64,000 bases of DNA from Micromonospora sp. NBC_01796. GTDB taxonomy: Bacteria; Actinomycetota; Actinomycetes; Mycobacteriales; Micromonosporaceae. This document shows, one piece after another, positions 47,101 to 56,253 of this stretch (position 1 is the first letter of the stretch; every line of letters begins with the position of its first letter). The notes under the pieces were generated by a model. The model worked only from the letters and a program-made list of their open reading frames with translations. It was not told where the DNA came from and did no database searches. The DNA lies in contig NZ_CP109078.1 of the NCBI RefSeq assembly GCF_035917455.1, positions 5,750,001-5,814,000 of the forward strand, given 5' to 3'. The position numbers and the translations under genes are program-made.

Positions 47101-48448
47101 CAAATATGTCGTGAAGGGCGACGTGGAGTTCTTCAGTTGGTATCCGCTATCTGGTCCGGCTCCGAGTAAAAAGGATCATAAGGATCCGACTGATGAAGTC
47201 GACGTCAACTGGGCAGGACGGTGGATCGCTAACCGCGCAATCTCTCTCGGCTGGACCGCGGAACGCTTCGAGGCATTCGAGCGCAATCACGACCTCAGGC
47301 GCGGACGGGAGGGGCATAAGGCCGAGCGATTCGGCAAGAAGTACCAATGGATCGCTCACAGGGAGCTGCTTGCCCGGCTCGCAGACAACTTCCACCCGGC
47401 ATACGAGAGGTGGCACAACGGCCAGAACACGTATCAGGGACCGTGGGTCTGGTACGGACGCGACTTCGACCCGACCCTGCCACCTAGCTTCGTCATGGGT
47501 GAGTCCCAGGTTTGCCGCATTGCTCGTGACGCAACAGCAGATTGGGCGACGCTCCGCACGCCGGAGATGGACATCAATGCTACTCCAGACGAATGGGTTG
47601 CAAAGACCGACGACCTGCCCACTGCCGCGTCGATGTTCTCTTGCGCTGACCTGTCTGGTCGCAAATGGGTCGCGATCCAGCGCTACTCGACTTGGGATCG
47701 CGACAACGCGCAGCGAACCGGGATGTCGCGGCGGGAACGTGACCTCTTTTTCCTACAATTCTCGTGGCTCGTTCCGCGGGGTGGAGGAGTCCAGGTCTAC
47801 GAATTCATCAAGCGAGCGGGCCTGTCTGGCCGGCGAATGCCAGAAGCGAGACGTACTCACCACCAGTACCTCGGTGAGGGGGCATTTGCGCCCATCGTCT
47901 CGACCGCCGAGGTCGAGCTAGATGACTACGACACCCCAAGCAAGCTGCGGAACGTCGGTCTCCGACCACGGCCCGCGGCGGAGCAATATCTGTGGGAAGG
48001 CAACACCCTCGACTGCTCCATCGATGAGTCCGTTGACTTCTACGCGCCTACTCCAGAGCTACTCGGTCGCGCTCGATGGGTTGGCCATCAGGCAGCCTGG
48101 TCAGTCGATGGACAAGTGGTGGCTCGATCGATTGAGTTCCCGGACGGTGAGAAAGCACAAGGCGCCCTGTTGGTCGACGAAGAGTGGTTGAAGACGAGGC
48201 TTCGGGACCTCGACGCCGACATGGTGATCGGCACACTGAGCGAACGCCATGCCCTGCCGATGGACGATGACGACTACAGGCGCATGGCCTCCTCCGATGT
48301 CTGGTACGTGGCGCTCGTGACCTCTGATTCGGACAGCCGAGAAGTCGGCCCCCTCCTCAAGGTTCGACGCCAAGTCCGAGACTCGGTTGGATCGGCACAA
48401 GCGGAACAGATCCCTCCGGAGGAGCCGTTCGACCTGGCATCGACCTAA
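44171..48448 (+). CDS. STAND NTPase with nuclease-like N-terminus (Avs-like)
   Basis: A 1425-residue protein from GTG at 44171. The N-terminus (residues ~1-130) has VEWYEVYADGHQEGFQAKF, an ExQAK-type core as in PD-(D/E)xK (Mrr/Cap4-like) nuclease domains. The centre has Walker A G337-P-A-G-Q-G-K-T344 and a STAND-type Walker B at 407-417 (ALVVIDAINES), followed by helical-domain motifs. The long C-terminal half (~600-1425) would be the sensor. This order (nuclease, STAND ATPase, large sensor) is that of Avs anti-phage proteins, which detect phage proteins and cut DNA. It stands alone between an integrase and a decayed serine recombinase. GC is lower than in its neighbours, suggesting acquisition. 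The trigger is unknown. Confidence 0.8.
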   Translation: MTATVARATEIRLRSIRSHEGSQARAWEELAYQLRPPVDEGHVETRKTRAPDAGVEWYEVYADGHQEGFQAKFHATLSDALSGMRESVEAVCTKRPKLTKLTFVVPYDFTDSGTASTKTDQDRWDEAVARWRTDFPLASQIEFATVRAGDIITKLTLKEHAGRREYWFGGLEITDEWLMHRFAESTRVAGARYTPEADSPTSINDVIDGVTCGPTFIAELRVLTKNAIAAARQDVGIWGASAALATTLINELDEVYRATHGATDSGDNVLPGIAPDLAGTAALTSKILDLAYLHWESLPSYGRRNLDITISALQALRTLTTGSAAKALASRAFALVGPAGQGKTHALMRAVDGCLERGVPAIAILGQRLSDKNWWPAAAETLGGVAVGSDEFFQALDSLAEARQCRALVVIDAINESQSPKRWRDELPAMLAHFEKYPHLALIVSFRTDYRDVVGAPASLLKVRHPGLAGMESEALAAYCKLFGIPVPSKGLYEPALSSPLFLRMYCEVIAAEPHGSAAAPSRSDLFERYAKVIGKRVASRLDLSPASTAVSTALTYVVDRILANGGSPVPRDLIEEEVDAFFPGQTWPNTLFQQMASEGLIEIQPTYDGTESVTLSFQAYSEHLLANRLLASVDAEVRSWFRRLLPLPRKAKRRRALAKRIADAPWSWRSLAVTLPEREGRELIDLLPLEMDDFRLQEAVRESLTDRAASAFGLRALELLHQRLTADSDGNGSGVETVLALAPRDGHPGNADWLHAQLVGVSMADRDASWSIATFRVDQHSDAFRRLTRWVECFAGAAIEEEVRLAAITLMWLLASPNRFLRDGASKTLVTLMSHRLKIAASLIATAQQVDDLYVQERTLTCSYGAVLVAGDADLEGVRSVLEAVTSWARSGLPVDVLARDSARGIAAWCSDRNLLHADSMSDFAPPYGAPPPEEPPTREDLKEACGPIKDAEGNYTAWRASSILHSCLDWYGDFNKYVVKGDVEFFSWYPLSGPAPSKKDHKDPTDEVDVNWAGRWIANRAISLGWTAERFEAFERNHDLRRGREGHKAERFGKKYQWIAHRELLARLADNFHPAYERWHNGQNTYQGPWVWYGRDFDPTLPPSFVMGESQVCRIARDATADWATLRTPEMDINATPDEWVAKTDDLPTAASMFSCADLSGRKWVAIQRYSTWDRDNAQRTGMSRRERDLFFLQFSWLVPRGGGVQVYEFIKRAGLSGRRMPEARRTHHQYLGEGAFAPIVSTAEVELDDYDTPSKLRNVGLRPRPAAEQYLWEGNTLDCSIDESVDFYAPTPELLGRARWVGHQAAWSVDGQVVARSIEFPDGEKAQGALLVDEEWLKTRLRDLDADMVIGTLSERHALPMDDDDYRRMASSDVWYVALVTSDSDSREVGPLLKVRRQVRDSVGSAQAEQIPPEEPFDLAST

Positions 48449-49640
48449 TTGGAACTCCGCCCCTTCGGAATCTGGCGCATCACCGGACCCCCGCCACACT
48501 GCCGGACAGTTGCGTTGACGGCCTGCGGGCGCCTACCGTCGACGCATGAACACCTGTTTCCGGCAGGTGTGCTGGGTACGTGTGGCCGAGTCCCCCCTCG
48601 GACACGTACCAATACCCCACGGTGCGCATTGAGATCAATCTCGGTGCGCACCGTTTGTGCGTCCGGATGGTAGATCAGTCGGAGTCCGAGTTGTCGGTAG
48701 ACCTCGGCCTTGTCGGCGGGGTCGGCGTCGCCTAGCACGGTGACCATGTCGCCGAGTGTCTGCACGAGGGACGTGATTTCGTCCCGCGTCATGCGACCGG
48801 AACTGGTGTTCGTTTGTGCTCGTAGGTCGGCTTCGGCGCGGGCGCGGTCGGCCTGGGTCTGGGTGATCCATGCGGTGACCACCGCGGGGTCGGCCCCGGC
48901 GTCGAGGGTGGCCCGGTAGCGCTCGAGCTTGGCGTCACACTCGGCGATGATCGCCTTGGCTGCTGCGGCGAGGGCAGGTGGGTGTTCGGCGGGCTGGGCG
49001 TCGGTGATCGCGGTGATCCTTCGTTCGAGGCGGTGTGGGGTGAAGGCGGAGGCCAGCCAGGTGTCGAGTGCGTCGGTGAGGGCGTCTTCGCGGAGGTAGA
49101 CGTTGCGGGGGTGCTCAATCTGGTTGGCGAGCGCGTACTCCTGGGCGAAACGGCGGCGGTAGTAGGCGGCGCCGTGGTTGTACTGACCTTGCATTCGTCG
49201 GTCGCACGCGGCGCAGTAGGTCTTGCCGCGGAAGATGTATGGGTTTCGGGTGCGGTGCGTGACGTGTTGTCCGCCGGTCCCTCGGCCGCGTCGTTTTAGG
49301 AGGGCCTGAGCCTGTTCGAAGGTGCTGTCGTCGATGAGTGGCTCGTGGATGATCCACTTGTCGGTCGGGTTCCAGCGAAGGACACCTGTGTGGCCCATTG
49401 CCACGTCGTCGACGTCGAGGAGTACTTCGTCGGTTCGCTGGTTGTTCATACCTGCCGACCGGTGTAGCGGGGGGGTTGGTCAGGATGACGCGGACGGTGC
49501 TCTTGGACCAGGCGATGCCGCTTCGGTGCCGGTTACGGGCACGGTCGTGGGCCCGAGGGACAGGGATGCCGGTCAGCGGTGAGCCCTTCGGCGATGGCGA
49601 AGATTCCGCTGCCGGTGAGGGAGTCAGCGCAAGATTGCCA
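48445..49640 (-). pseudogene. Serine recombinase with frameshifts, N-terminus missing
   Basis: The main frame carries the C-terminal parts: VLRWNPTDKWIIHEPLIDDS, the zinc ribbon (FRGKTYCAACDRRMQGQYNH) and a coiled region (AAAAKAIIAECDAKLERYRA). At about 49460 the frame changes in a run of 7 G. The other frame continues upstream with RHRSGIAWSKSTVRVILTNP, where an intact gene would read LTNPRYTGRQ. A third frame supplies GSGIFAIAEGLTADR. The resolvase catalytic domain is absent. This is a different recombinase group from the copies at 14628 and 29137. The 3-prime end overlaps the STAND stop by 4 bases only by run-on. Confidence 0.8.
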
Positions 49641-49913
49641 ATACTCGAGCTGACGAAGTTCCACCGCGCCACTATCGCGGACCAGCATCGGCACCAGGCG
49701 GCGCGATCGGCGCACAGCCGCGCCGGACGACCGGCGGCTGGCCGCGCTCGGGCGACGACACTCGTCCAAGCCGGACTCGACGACCTCGGCCCTCGACCGG
49801 ACCTCGCTGCTCGACCCCAAGGAAGTTCCGTGGCACATCGCCGAGCCGAAGCCGCTGGGGGTGGCGATCGCATCCCCGATCCGGTCGGCCAGCCGGACGC
49901 TACGGTGCACCAC

Positions 49914-50639
49914 ATGGGTTTCGACGTCGGCGTAGGGCTCTTCCTCTGCCATGACGAGGAGGACGAGGCGGTCTGGCCGCGTCAGGAGAAGGAACGGTTC
50001 CTGGACGAGGTCAACGCCTGCCTGCGGCACCACGGACTGCCCGACCATCGAGAGCCCCGATCGATCGCCGAGATCGACCCACCACTGCCCCCGGAGACCG
50101 ACCCATGCTTGTTCGGCGTGTCGATGGGCTCGTACTCCTCGCACTCCCAAAGGGCCGAGCGGTTGGCCTGGTTCGCCCGGTACGTCGCGGTCCGTGGCAC
50201 GGCACCACCCGCGCGATCGTACGAGCCGGAGCTGCACGACGCGTACGACGAGCTGCCCGACCGCCGGTTGACCTTCGACCACCTGCTCGCCACCTGCGGC
50301 GACAGCGTTGTCGTGCTGCCGCGCTCGCTCGACCAGGTGATCTACGACCACTCGTCGGGCGAGTACCGCTGCCTGGTCTCGGCGCACCGGCTGTGGGCCG
50401 AATCGGTGGCGCTCGGGTTCGTGCTGCGCACCGGCGACCCTGACGGGGACGATTCGCCCGTGATCGACCGGACCGCCGGGCTCCCGGTGCGGGATCGATC
50501 GTTCGCCGCCCTTGACGCCCGCGTCCCCGAGGACGCCGACGCCTGGGAGCACTGGCTCGACGAGTCCGACCTCTGCCGTCGACTGCGCCAGACCGCGGCC
50601 GAGGTCCTGCGTACGGGCGCACTCGGCCTCACCGGGTGA
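49914..50639 (+). CDS. Hypothetical cytoplasmic protein
   Basis: A 241-residue acidic protein starting MGFDVGVGLFLCHDEEDEAV at the ATG at 49914. The frame is open further left, but codon use and composition change at this ATG. No signal peptide or membrane segment; no family recognised. It has a patterned middle with SVVVLPRSLDQVIYDHSSGE and a C-terminal helical pair. It is followed by a convergently oriented gene, so it is probably monocistronic. Confidence 0.65.
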   Translation: MGFDVGVGLFLCHDEEDEAVWPRQEKERFLDEVNACLRHHGLPDHREPRSIAEIDPPLPPETDPCLFGVSMGSYSSHSQRAERLAWFARYVAVRGTAPPARSYEPELHDAYDELPDRRLTFDHLLATCGDSVVVLPRSLDQVIYDHSSGEYRCLVSAHRLWAESVALGFVLRTGDPDGDDSPVIDRTAGLPVRDRSFAALDARVPEDADAWEHWLDESDLCRRLRQTAAEVLRTGALGLTG

Positions 50640-50694
50640 GCCTGCCCGACCGCGCTGTACCGGTCGGGCCCACCCACCCCTGGTCAGGGCGAAC

Positions 50695-51375
50695 CTATCG
50701 TGACGAGCCACGCCAGGTGGCGTGGCTCCACATGTAGGTCAACGCCGCCGCGCACTCGGCCTCCACGCGGCGCAGGTCGTCGGGGGTGTGGTGATGACCG
50801 ACGAACCCCAGTTCTTGGTAGACCTTCAGAACCCGATCCGCCTCGGCTCTGAAGCGCGCGATCTCGTTCTCGAACCGCTTCCTGTCCGAATGGAAGACCG
50901 CGGCATACAGCTCACAGTTCAGCCGCTTGGCGCGCAGGGACGCATCCGCGGCACGGGCGATGCTCTCCTCGACCTCCCGCTCGACGCGCTGATGCTCCTG
51001 CGCCACCGCACGCACGGTTCGGTAGTCGGTGACGACGACCGGTACCTGCACGGGGGCGAGAACTTCGGCGATCTTCGACGGCTGGCCTTTCGTCGGGTCG
51101 AGGCGACGGTAGAGACTCGCCGCGAGCTCTGCGGTCCTGAGGGCATCAATACCGCCCACCGCTTCGTAGATCCCGGCGCGGTTGTAGAGCAGCGCCGCCA
51201 GCACCCGGAGGTGATACGGATCGGACCCTTCTTCCTCTTCGAGCAGGCGCACCGTCTCCTCGGCCAGGAGGTTGGTTCGTAGCGCCGTACGTAACCGCCC
51301 CGCCGCCATCGCCCGGTTACTGCGTCGAATCAACCGTTGCAGGCGACGCCTGCGATGCCCCGGGGAACCCCACAC
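50695..51375 (-). CDS. Hypothetical helical-repeat protein
   Basis: About 226 residues if GTG at 51375 is used (GGAGG 8 bases upstream); an ATG at 51393 is the alternative. Helices with TPR-like spacing (LRTALRTNLLAEETVRLLEE, LRVLAALLYNRAGIYEAVGG, LRTAELAASLYRRLD) make up the first half. The second half is a charged coiled-coil (RAVAQEHQRVEREVEESIAR). It resembles regulatory TPR proteins of actinomycetes, but no partner enzyme or HTH is present. Function unknown. Confidence 0.6.
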   Translation of the reverse strand: MWGSPGHRRRRLQRLIRRSNRAMAAGRLRTALRTNLLAEETVRLLEEEEGSDPYHLRVLAALLYNRAGIYEAVGGIDALRTAELAASLYRRLDPTKGQPSKIAEVLAPVQVPVVVTDYRTVRAVAQEHQRVEREVEESIARAADASLRAKRLNCELYAAVFHSDRKRFENEIARFRAEADRVLKVYQELGFVGHHHTPDDLRRVEAECAAALTYMWSHATWRGSSR

Positions 51376-51634
51376 GGTCCGGACCTCCAACATGTCTCGG
51401 CAATCCAGGGATGCGGAACCCCGGAAAGGCCCGATCCGCACCACGGCATCACCGGCTGAGCGTTGTCGATATGTCGACCACCGTACGGCTTGTCGCCAGC
51501 CGCTGCACAGTCCCGATGACTCCCTGGGGTCTTCGGCGGCTTCCGGCGGCCGGGGCAGACTGAGGATCCACGAAGCTGGCTCACCCCTCCGTCGGGGGAG
51601 CCAGGTGATCGGGTCGAGACCTGGAGGTCACGGT

Positions 51635-52372
51635 ATGGGCATCGACTACAGCTTCCAGGTGTACGTACACCGACGTGACGCCGGGCGCCTGCTCGCCGAG
51701 GTCGCCGGGCTCTGTGACCCGGTGGAGAAACGGCGTACGACACTGGTCCTGCCCGACGGCACGTCGGTGGCGTTGCCGGGCACGCACGACTTCGAAGCCG
51801 ACCGTACGGTGGAACTGGCAGACCTGGTCGCCGGCCGCGCCGGGTCGAGTTTCGACCTGTCGCTCTGCTTCCCGCCGGACGGCCCGCTGCTCGGCTACCG
51901 GGACGGTGGGGACCGCCCCGCCGAGGTCACGCGCGCCTGGTCGGACGGTACGACCCGGATCATGGTGGGTTACGTCTACCTGATGGTTTTCGACGGCGGG
52001 TCAGTCCTGCCCGAGCACGGGATGTTCGACTTCACACCGGCCAGCAGTTCGCAGAGTCGGCTGTTCCTGTCGTCCCCGTCGGTCCGGGACGCCTTCGCGA
52101 CGATCGCGGTGTCCGCCTCGGCGCCGCTGTGCCTGCTCGACGTCGGCGAACGGTACAAGATCGTCGTGACGGCGCAGGGTCGGCGCGTCTCCACCGAGGT
52201 CCCCGGGCCGTGCGTGCTCTGGGACGATCGTGCTCCCGGAAACGAGGCGTACCACGAGTTGTCGGCGCGGCTGGCCGGGCAGTCGTCGGAGACGCCGCCG
52301 AGGTGGATCATCGGCCCGAAGCACGAGAACTACCGGCCGGTCCTCGACACTCTCACCCCGACCGCGGGGTGA
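51635..52372 (+). CDS. Hypothetical protein
   Basis: A 245-residue protein from ATG at 51635 with GGAGG 7 bases upstream, a strong start. It opens MGIDYSFQVYVHRRDAGRLL and is beta-rich with short helices and no signal peptide. MGIDYSFxxYV openings occur in several uncharacterised actinobacterial proteins, but I cannot assign a function. It is separated from the preceding gene by a ~260-base divergent spacer. Confidence 0.7.
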   Translation: MGIDYSFQVYVHRRDAGRLLAEVAGLCDPVEKRRTTLVLPDGTSVALPGTHDFEADRTVELADLVAGRAGSSFDLSLCFPPDGPLLGYRDGGDRPAEVTRAWSDGTTRIMVGYVYLMVFDGGSVLPEHGMFDFTPASSSQSRLFLSSPSVRDAFATIAVSASAPLCLLDVGERYKIVVTAQGRRVSTEVPGPCVLWDDRAPGNEAYHELSARLAGQSSETPPRWIIGPKHENYRPVLDTLTPTAG

Positions 52373-52679
52373 CCGCGGGAATGCCGTACTCACGGGCCAC
52401 CGTCGGACCGTGGGCCATCACCGTACCGGTCTCGGTGACCAGCGCGCCGGCAGTAGCAGCCGCAGTACCAGTCCGCCGGGGGTGTTCGGATAGGAGCGAT
52501 AGGGCGGTGCCGGTTCGGTTGGCCCGCTCGGGCGAGGCAACGTTGGCAACGACCGGACTAGCTCAAATAGGTCCGGGACGGCGCGCGGCAGGAACGTCAA
52601 CGACCATGCCAGAGCTCTGATCTCGTGGCGCGCGGTCACTTGCCGTCCGTAGGTCGCCGGCACCCCGCGCGCCACGTAC
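52373..52679. other. No gene recognised
   Basis: A 307-base convergent gap between a hypothetical gene and the AraC-type regulator. No reading frame with recognisable motifs and no strong hairpin stands out. Confidence 0.5.
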
Positions 52680-53552
52680 CTACGCCTCGCCGCGGGCGGC
52701 CTGCGTCCCGCTGCCGGTGTGGCGTTGCTGCCGATATCGTCCCGCGGAGACGCCGTACTCCCGTTTGAAGGCGTTGGCAAAGGCGTACGCCGAGCCGTAC
52801 CCGGTGCGCTGGGCGACGACCGAGAGCGGGACATCGGTCGTCTCCAGCAGGTGCGCCGCCGTGGTCAGCCGCCACCACGTCAGGTACGTCAGCGGCGGCT
52901 GCCCGACCAGGGCGGTGAACCGGCGGGCGAACGCGGCCCGCGACAGGCCCGCGTGCGCGCCCAGCGACTCCACGGTCCAGGGATGTGCGGGGCGTTCGTG
53001 CACGGCCCGCAGTGATCGGCCGACCACCGCGTCGTCGAGAGCGACGCACCAGCCGGTGGCCGATGGCGACGACGCGCGGTCGATCAGGTAGGCGCGGACC
53101 AGGTGGACGAAGAGCACGTCCAGCAGGGCGGGCAGGACCAGATCCGTCCCGTACGCGTCGCCGGCGATCTCGGCGCGTACCAGATCGATCGATGTTTGCA
53201 GGCCGGGGTACCGGTCCGGGTGGGCGGGGAGGCTGACGATCTCCGGAAGGCTCTGGAACATGGGGTGCGGACGTGCGCGGTCCAGCTGGTAGGCCCCGGA
53301 CAGCACGTGCGCGGTGCCGTCCAAGGCGTTCGCGGCGTTCTCCAGGGTGTGCGCGGTGCCGTGCGGGAGCAGCACCGCGTCGCCGGCCACCAGCGTAGAC
53401 CGGGCGACCCGGATGCTCCCCGCGGTGACCACGTAGAACCGGGCACCGTCGAAGAGCTCGACGTCACCCCTCCACGACGGCTCCACCGCGACCAGCGTCA
53501 AGGAGGGCCGGCCCACCCGCATGGCGCTGATCGCGTCGCTGAGAACATCCAT
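52680..53552 (-). CDS. AraC-family transcriptional regulator with cupin sensor
   Basis: A 290-residue regulator; the start is the ATG MDVLSDAISAMRVG at 53552. Residues ~1-170 form an AraC-binding-type cupin (VEPSWRGDVELFDGARFYVV, LVAGDAVLLPHGTAHTL). The C-terminal ~100 residues carry two HTH motifs (WTVESLGAHAGLSRAAFARRF, VPLSVVAQRTGYGSAYAFANAFKREYG). This belongs to the cupin_6/AraC subgroup that usually controls a neighbouring oxidoreductase or hydrolase. The gene directly upstream on the same strand (24-base gap) is an MBL-fold hydrolase, a likely target or operon partner. Confidence 0.92.
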   Translation of the reverse strand: MDVLSDAISAMRVGRPSLTLVAVEPSWRGDVELFDGARFYVVTAGSIRVARSTLVAGDAVLLPHGTAHTLENAANALDGTAHVLSGAYQLDRARPHPMFQSLPEIVSLPAHPDRYPGLQTSIDLVRAEIAGDAYGTDLVLPALLDVLFVHLVRAYLIDRASSPSATGWCVALDDAVVGRSLRAVHERPAHPWTVESLGAHAGLSRAAFARRFTALVGQPPLTYLTWWRLTTAAHLLETTDVPLSVVAQRTGYGSAYAFANAFKREYGVSAGRYRQQRHTGSGTQAARGEA

Positions 53553-53575
53553 GGCCGGATTGTGTCCCACCCGGT

Positions 53576-54478
53576 TCAGCCGACCGGCAGCAGCGTCCGG
53601 TCGGTGATCGAGAAGGCGCCGGTGACACGGAGCGTGCCCGTCCCGCCGAGGTGCGCCGGCAGCACCAAGCTGTTCGTCGCGGCCGCCTGGTGCAGAATCC
53701 GGCGGCGGGTGCGGGACGCCTCGGCCTGGTCCTCGCTCAGGCAGGTATCGTGATCGGGTTCGAGCACCTGGAGCGGGACGTGGATGACGTCGCCGACGAA
53801 CAGGGCCCGGTCGGTGCCGGATACGAGCCGCAGCACGGCCGAACCGGGCGTGTGCCCGGGTGCCAGTTCCAGCACCAGGTCCTCGTCGATGCGGTAACTG
53901 TCGCCCTCCCACAGCACCGTCTGACCGGCCTGGTGAACCGGCAGGACACTGTCGGTGAACGTGGCCCCGGTGTCGCCCGCGGACTGGAACGGGGACTGCG
54001 GGACGTGGCCGTTGGCCGGATTCCAGTAGTCGAACTCGGCACGGCTGATCAGGTATCGCGCGTGGGGGAACATGGGCACCCACTCGCCGTCCACCAGCCG
54101 GGTGTTCCAGCCCACGTGATCGTTGTGGAGGTGGGTGTTGACGACGATGTCGACGTCCTCCGGCCGCACCCCGGCCGCGGCCAGCCGGTCGAGGAAGTCG
54201 CCCTGCCGCATGTGGAAGACGTCGACCGCGCGGTTCTTGTCGTTGCCGAGCCCGGTGTCGACGAGAACAGTACGGCCCGCGCTGCGCAGCACCCAGGTCT
54301 GCACGGTCGCCTGCCACTCGCGCGTCGCGGCGTCGATGAAGTGGGGCGCCAGCCAGGAGGCGTGCTCCTCCCACATCTCATCGGGCACGGAGGGGAACAG
54401 CACATCGACGGTGGAGAAGGCCGTCTGGTCCTCCACAATGCGGAGCACCTGTACGTCGCCGAGAATGATCTTTTGCAT
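53576..54478 (-). CDS. MBL-fold metallo-hydrolase
   Basis: About 300 residues; ATG at 54478 (MQKIILGD) is preferred, with an in-frame GTG 9 bases upstream. Metal-binding motifs: HxHxDH in NTHLHNDHVGW, a later His in APGHTPGSAVLRL, Asp in LFVGDVIHVPL, and a final His in PAHLGG. TWVLRSAGRTVLVDTGLGND is the usual first beta-sandwich. This resembles quorum-quenching lactonase-like and related hydrolases, but the substrate is not determinable. It is likely co-transcribed with the AraC regulator downstream. Confidence 0.88.
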   Translation of the reverse strand: MQKIILGDVQVLRIVEDQTAFSTVDVLFPSVPDEMWEEHASWLAPHFIDAATREWQATVQTWVLRSAGRTVLVDTGLGNDKNRAVDVFHMRQGDFLDRLAAAGVRPEDVDIVVNTHLHNDHVGWNTRLVDGEWVPMFPHARYLISRAEFDYWNPANGHVPQSPFQSAGDTGATFTDSVLPVHQAGQTVLWEGDSYRIDEDLVLELAPGHTPGSAVLRLVSGTDRALFVGDVIHVPLQVLEPDHDTCLSEDQAEASRTRRRILHQAAATNSLVLPAHLGGTGTLRVTGAFSITDRTLLPVG

Positions 54479-54973
54479 GTCTCCCACGCTAGGAGCCCAC
54501 CCCGCGACGGAAAATGCTTCGCCGTCTCCTCCGGTTAATCCAGCGTCTCCTCGCCGGTGGTGGTGCCGCGTTGTCGAGCGCGACGTGGACGTCCCGAACA
54601 GCGGAGGGCGGGTTCACTGAGATGATCTCGTTGCCCTCCTCGGACCATCGGAGGAAGATCCGCTCATCGGCTACTTGTTAACTGGACCCACGACCGCAGC
54701 CCGGCCAGGCTGGGTCGAGGTGACCGGCGGGACAGCTCTCTCATCGGCTGCCCACCGCGGTTTGGTGTGGCTCTCATCTGGCATGCGCCCCGCCGGTCAC
54801 CCTGGCGCGGAGAGGCTCAAGAGGGGACTGCCCAGCTCGAAGTAGCGCTGCCCTCCTCGCCGGTTCAGCCCGCTTTGAACGAGGAGGACGAGCGTGGGAC
54901 GCGTCCAGTCACAGAATGTGCGCCAGAACCACTTTTCGGCATCCGGGGCGGGTCTACGTGTCAGCATGGTGCC
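54479..54973. other. No gene recognised
   Basis: A 495-base divergent interval between the MBL hydrolase and HAD genes. Open frames lack family motifs. It should hold both promoters; I see no confident -10/-35 pair or palindromic operator. Confidence 0.5.
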
Positions 54974-55696
54974 ATGGCGCTGGACTTGGACCGGATTCGC
55001 CTGATCATCTTCGACGTGCTCGGCACGGTTGTCGACGATGCCGGTTGCGCGACCGCCGAGTTCGAGGCGACCATCCGTGAGATCACCGGAAAGACGGGCC
55101 GGGGCGCGGAGTTGGCGACCGGATGGCTGCGCCACTGCGACGAGCGGACCCGCTCGATCGCCGCCGGCAGGGCCGACTGGCTGTCGATGGACGACATCAA
55201 CTACGACGCGCTGGTCCAAGCGGCGGCCGAGCGGCACCTGGACCTCCCGGAACCCGCGTTGCGCAGACTCGCCGGGGTCCAACAGCGGATGATTCCGTGG
55301 CCGGACTCGGTACCCGCGCTGCGGAGCATGTCGCGTCGGTACCCGGTGGTGGCGTTATCGAACGCGTCCCTCGCCACGCTCGCCGAGATGAGCCGGCACG
55401 GCAGCCTGCCCTGGAACTGCGTGCTCTCCGGAGAACTGGTCCACTCCTACAAGCCTGACCCCGCCGTGTACGCGATGGCGTTACGCCTGCTGCGGGCCAC
55501 CCCGGACGAGACGCTGTTCGCCGCCGCGCATCCCTGGGACCTGGGGGCAGCGGCAGCAACGGGGATCCGGACGGCATACATCACCCGCTCAGTAGCCGGC
55601 GGAGCACCCAGCTCCGAATCGTTCACTCTCACCGTTGACGACCTGAACGGACTGGCTGAGCGAATGTCGGCAGAGCCACCGCACCCGGTCCGCTGA
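54974..55696 (+). CDS. HAD-superfamily hydrolase, haloacid dehalogenase-like
   Basis: A 240-residue HAD enzyme from the ATG at 54974 (MALDLDRIRLIIFDVLGTVV). Motif I is FDVLGT (the Asp is the nucleophile), motif II VALSNAS (Ser), and motif III/IV Lys in HSYKPDPAVY with AHPWDLGAAAATG. FDVLGT and the SYKPD-AHPWD pairing fit type II haloacid dehalogenases. The second acidic residue expected after the nucleophile is replaced by L-G-T, as in that subgroup. Substrate unknown. Confidence 0.88.
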   Translation: MALDLDRIRLIIFDVLGTVVDDAGCATAEFEATIREITGKTGRGAELATGWLRHCDERTRSIAAGRADWLSMDDINYDALVQAAAERHLDLPEPALRRLAGVQQRMIPWPDSVPALRSMSRRYPVVALSNASLATLAEMSRHGSLPWNCVLSGELVHSYKPDPAVYAMALRLLRATPDETLFAAAHPWDLGAAAATGIRTAYITRSVAGGAPSSESFTLTVDDLNGLAERMSAEPPHPVR

Positions 55697-55699
55697 CGC

Positions 55700-55975
55700 C
55701 ACCTGCTCGACAAACGTCCGCCGCCGGCACCCGCTGTTGACGCAGGCGAATCGGCGGACCGTCAGCGCGAGCAGCACTTCATGGCCACCCAACCTGACAT
55801 CGGCCAACAGTCGAACATAGCGACCATCCACGGTGGACGACCAAGTGCCGCAAGCGCCGCACGGCATCTGCACCGTTCTGTGTCGCCGCGTCGATCCTGA
55901 CTCGACGCCCCGCACCACCACCGCTTGCAACCGCAACCCCACCAGATGCGGAAGCAACGCCGAGATGATCTCCAC
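55700..55975 (-). pseudogene. ISL3-family transposase, N-terminal remnant
   Basis: Reads ISALLPHLVGLRLQAVVVRG, then MPCGACGTWSSTVDGRYVRL, then LTVRRFACVNSGCRRRTFVE. These are the N-terminal zinc-finger and start of the ISL3-family transposase. The frame then continues into the HAD gene end without the HTH or DDE parts, so it is a fragment. The following ~280 bases to the next gene hold nothing recognisable. Confidence 0.85.
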
Positions 55976-56253
55976 CCGCGCACTCAACCCGAGCCACCGA
56001 CGAACGCGACTCACAAAATGTGTGCCAGAGCCAGTCTTCACGCGTCGTCGACACAAGAGAACCGTGCAAGCTCTGACCAACGCGGCGTGACCGGTGCAGG
56101 CGCCCGAGCGCACGATCGGCGGCAGATCTGGATGCGGATGACGTCGGCCATTGGGCGGTGGTGCTGCCGGCATTGGCGGGATTGTCTCTCTCCTGACGGA
56201 TCACACTTTCGTTCGGCTACTGGGATCAGACGGCCGCGATACGTGCCGGGAGG

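Noticed and set aside
48585-48606. Third copy of the 70-bp direct repeat
   Set aside because: Only about 12 bases (CCTCGGACACGT) match; not enough to be more than chance.
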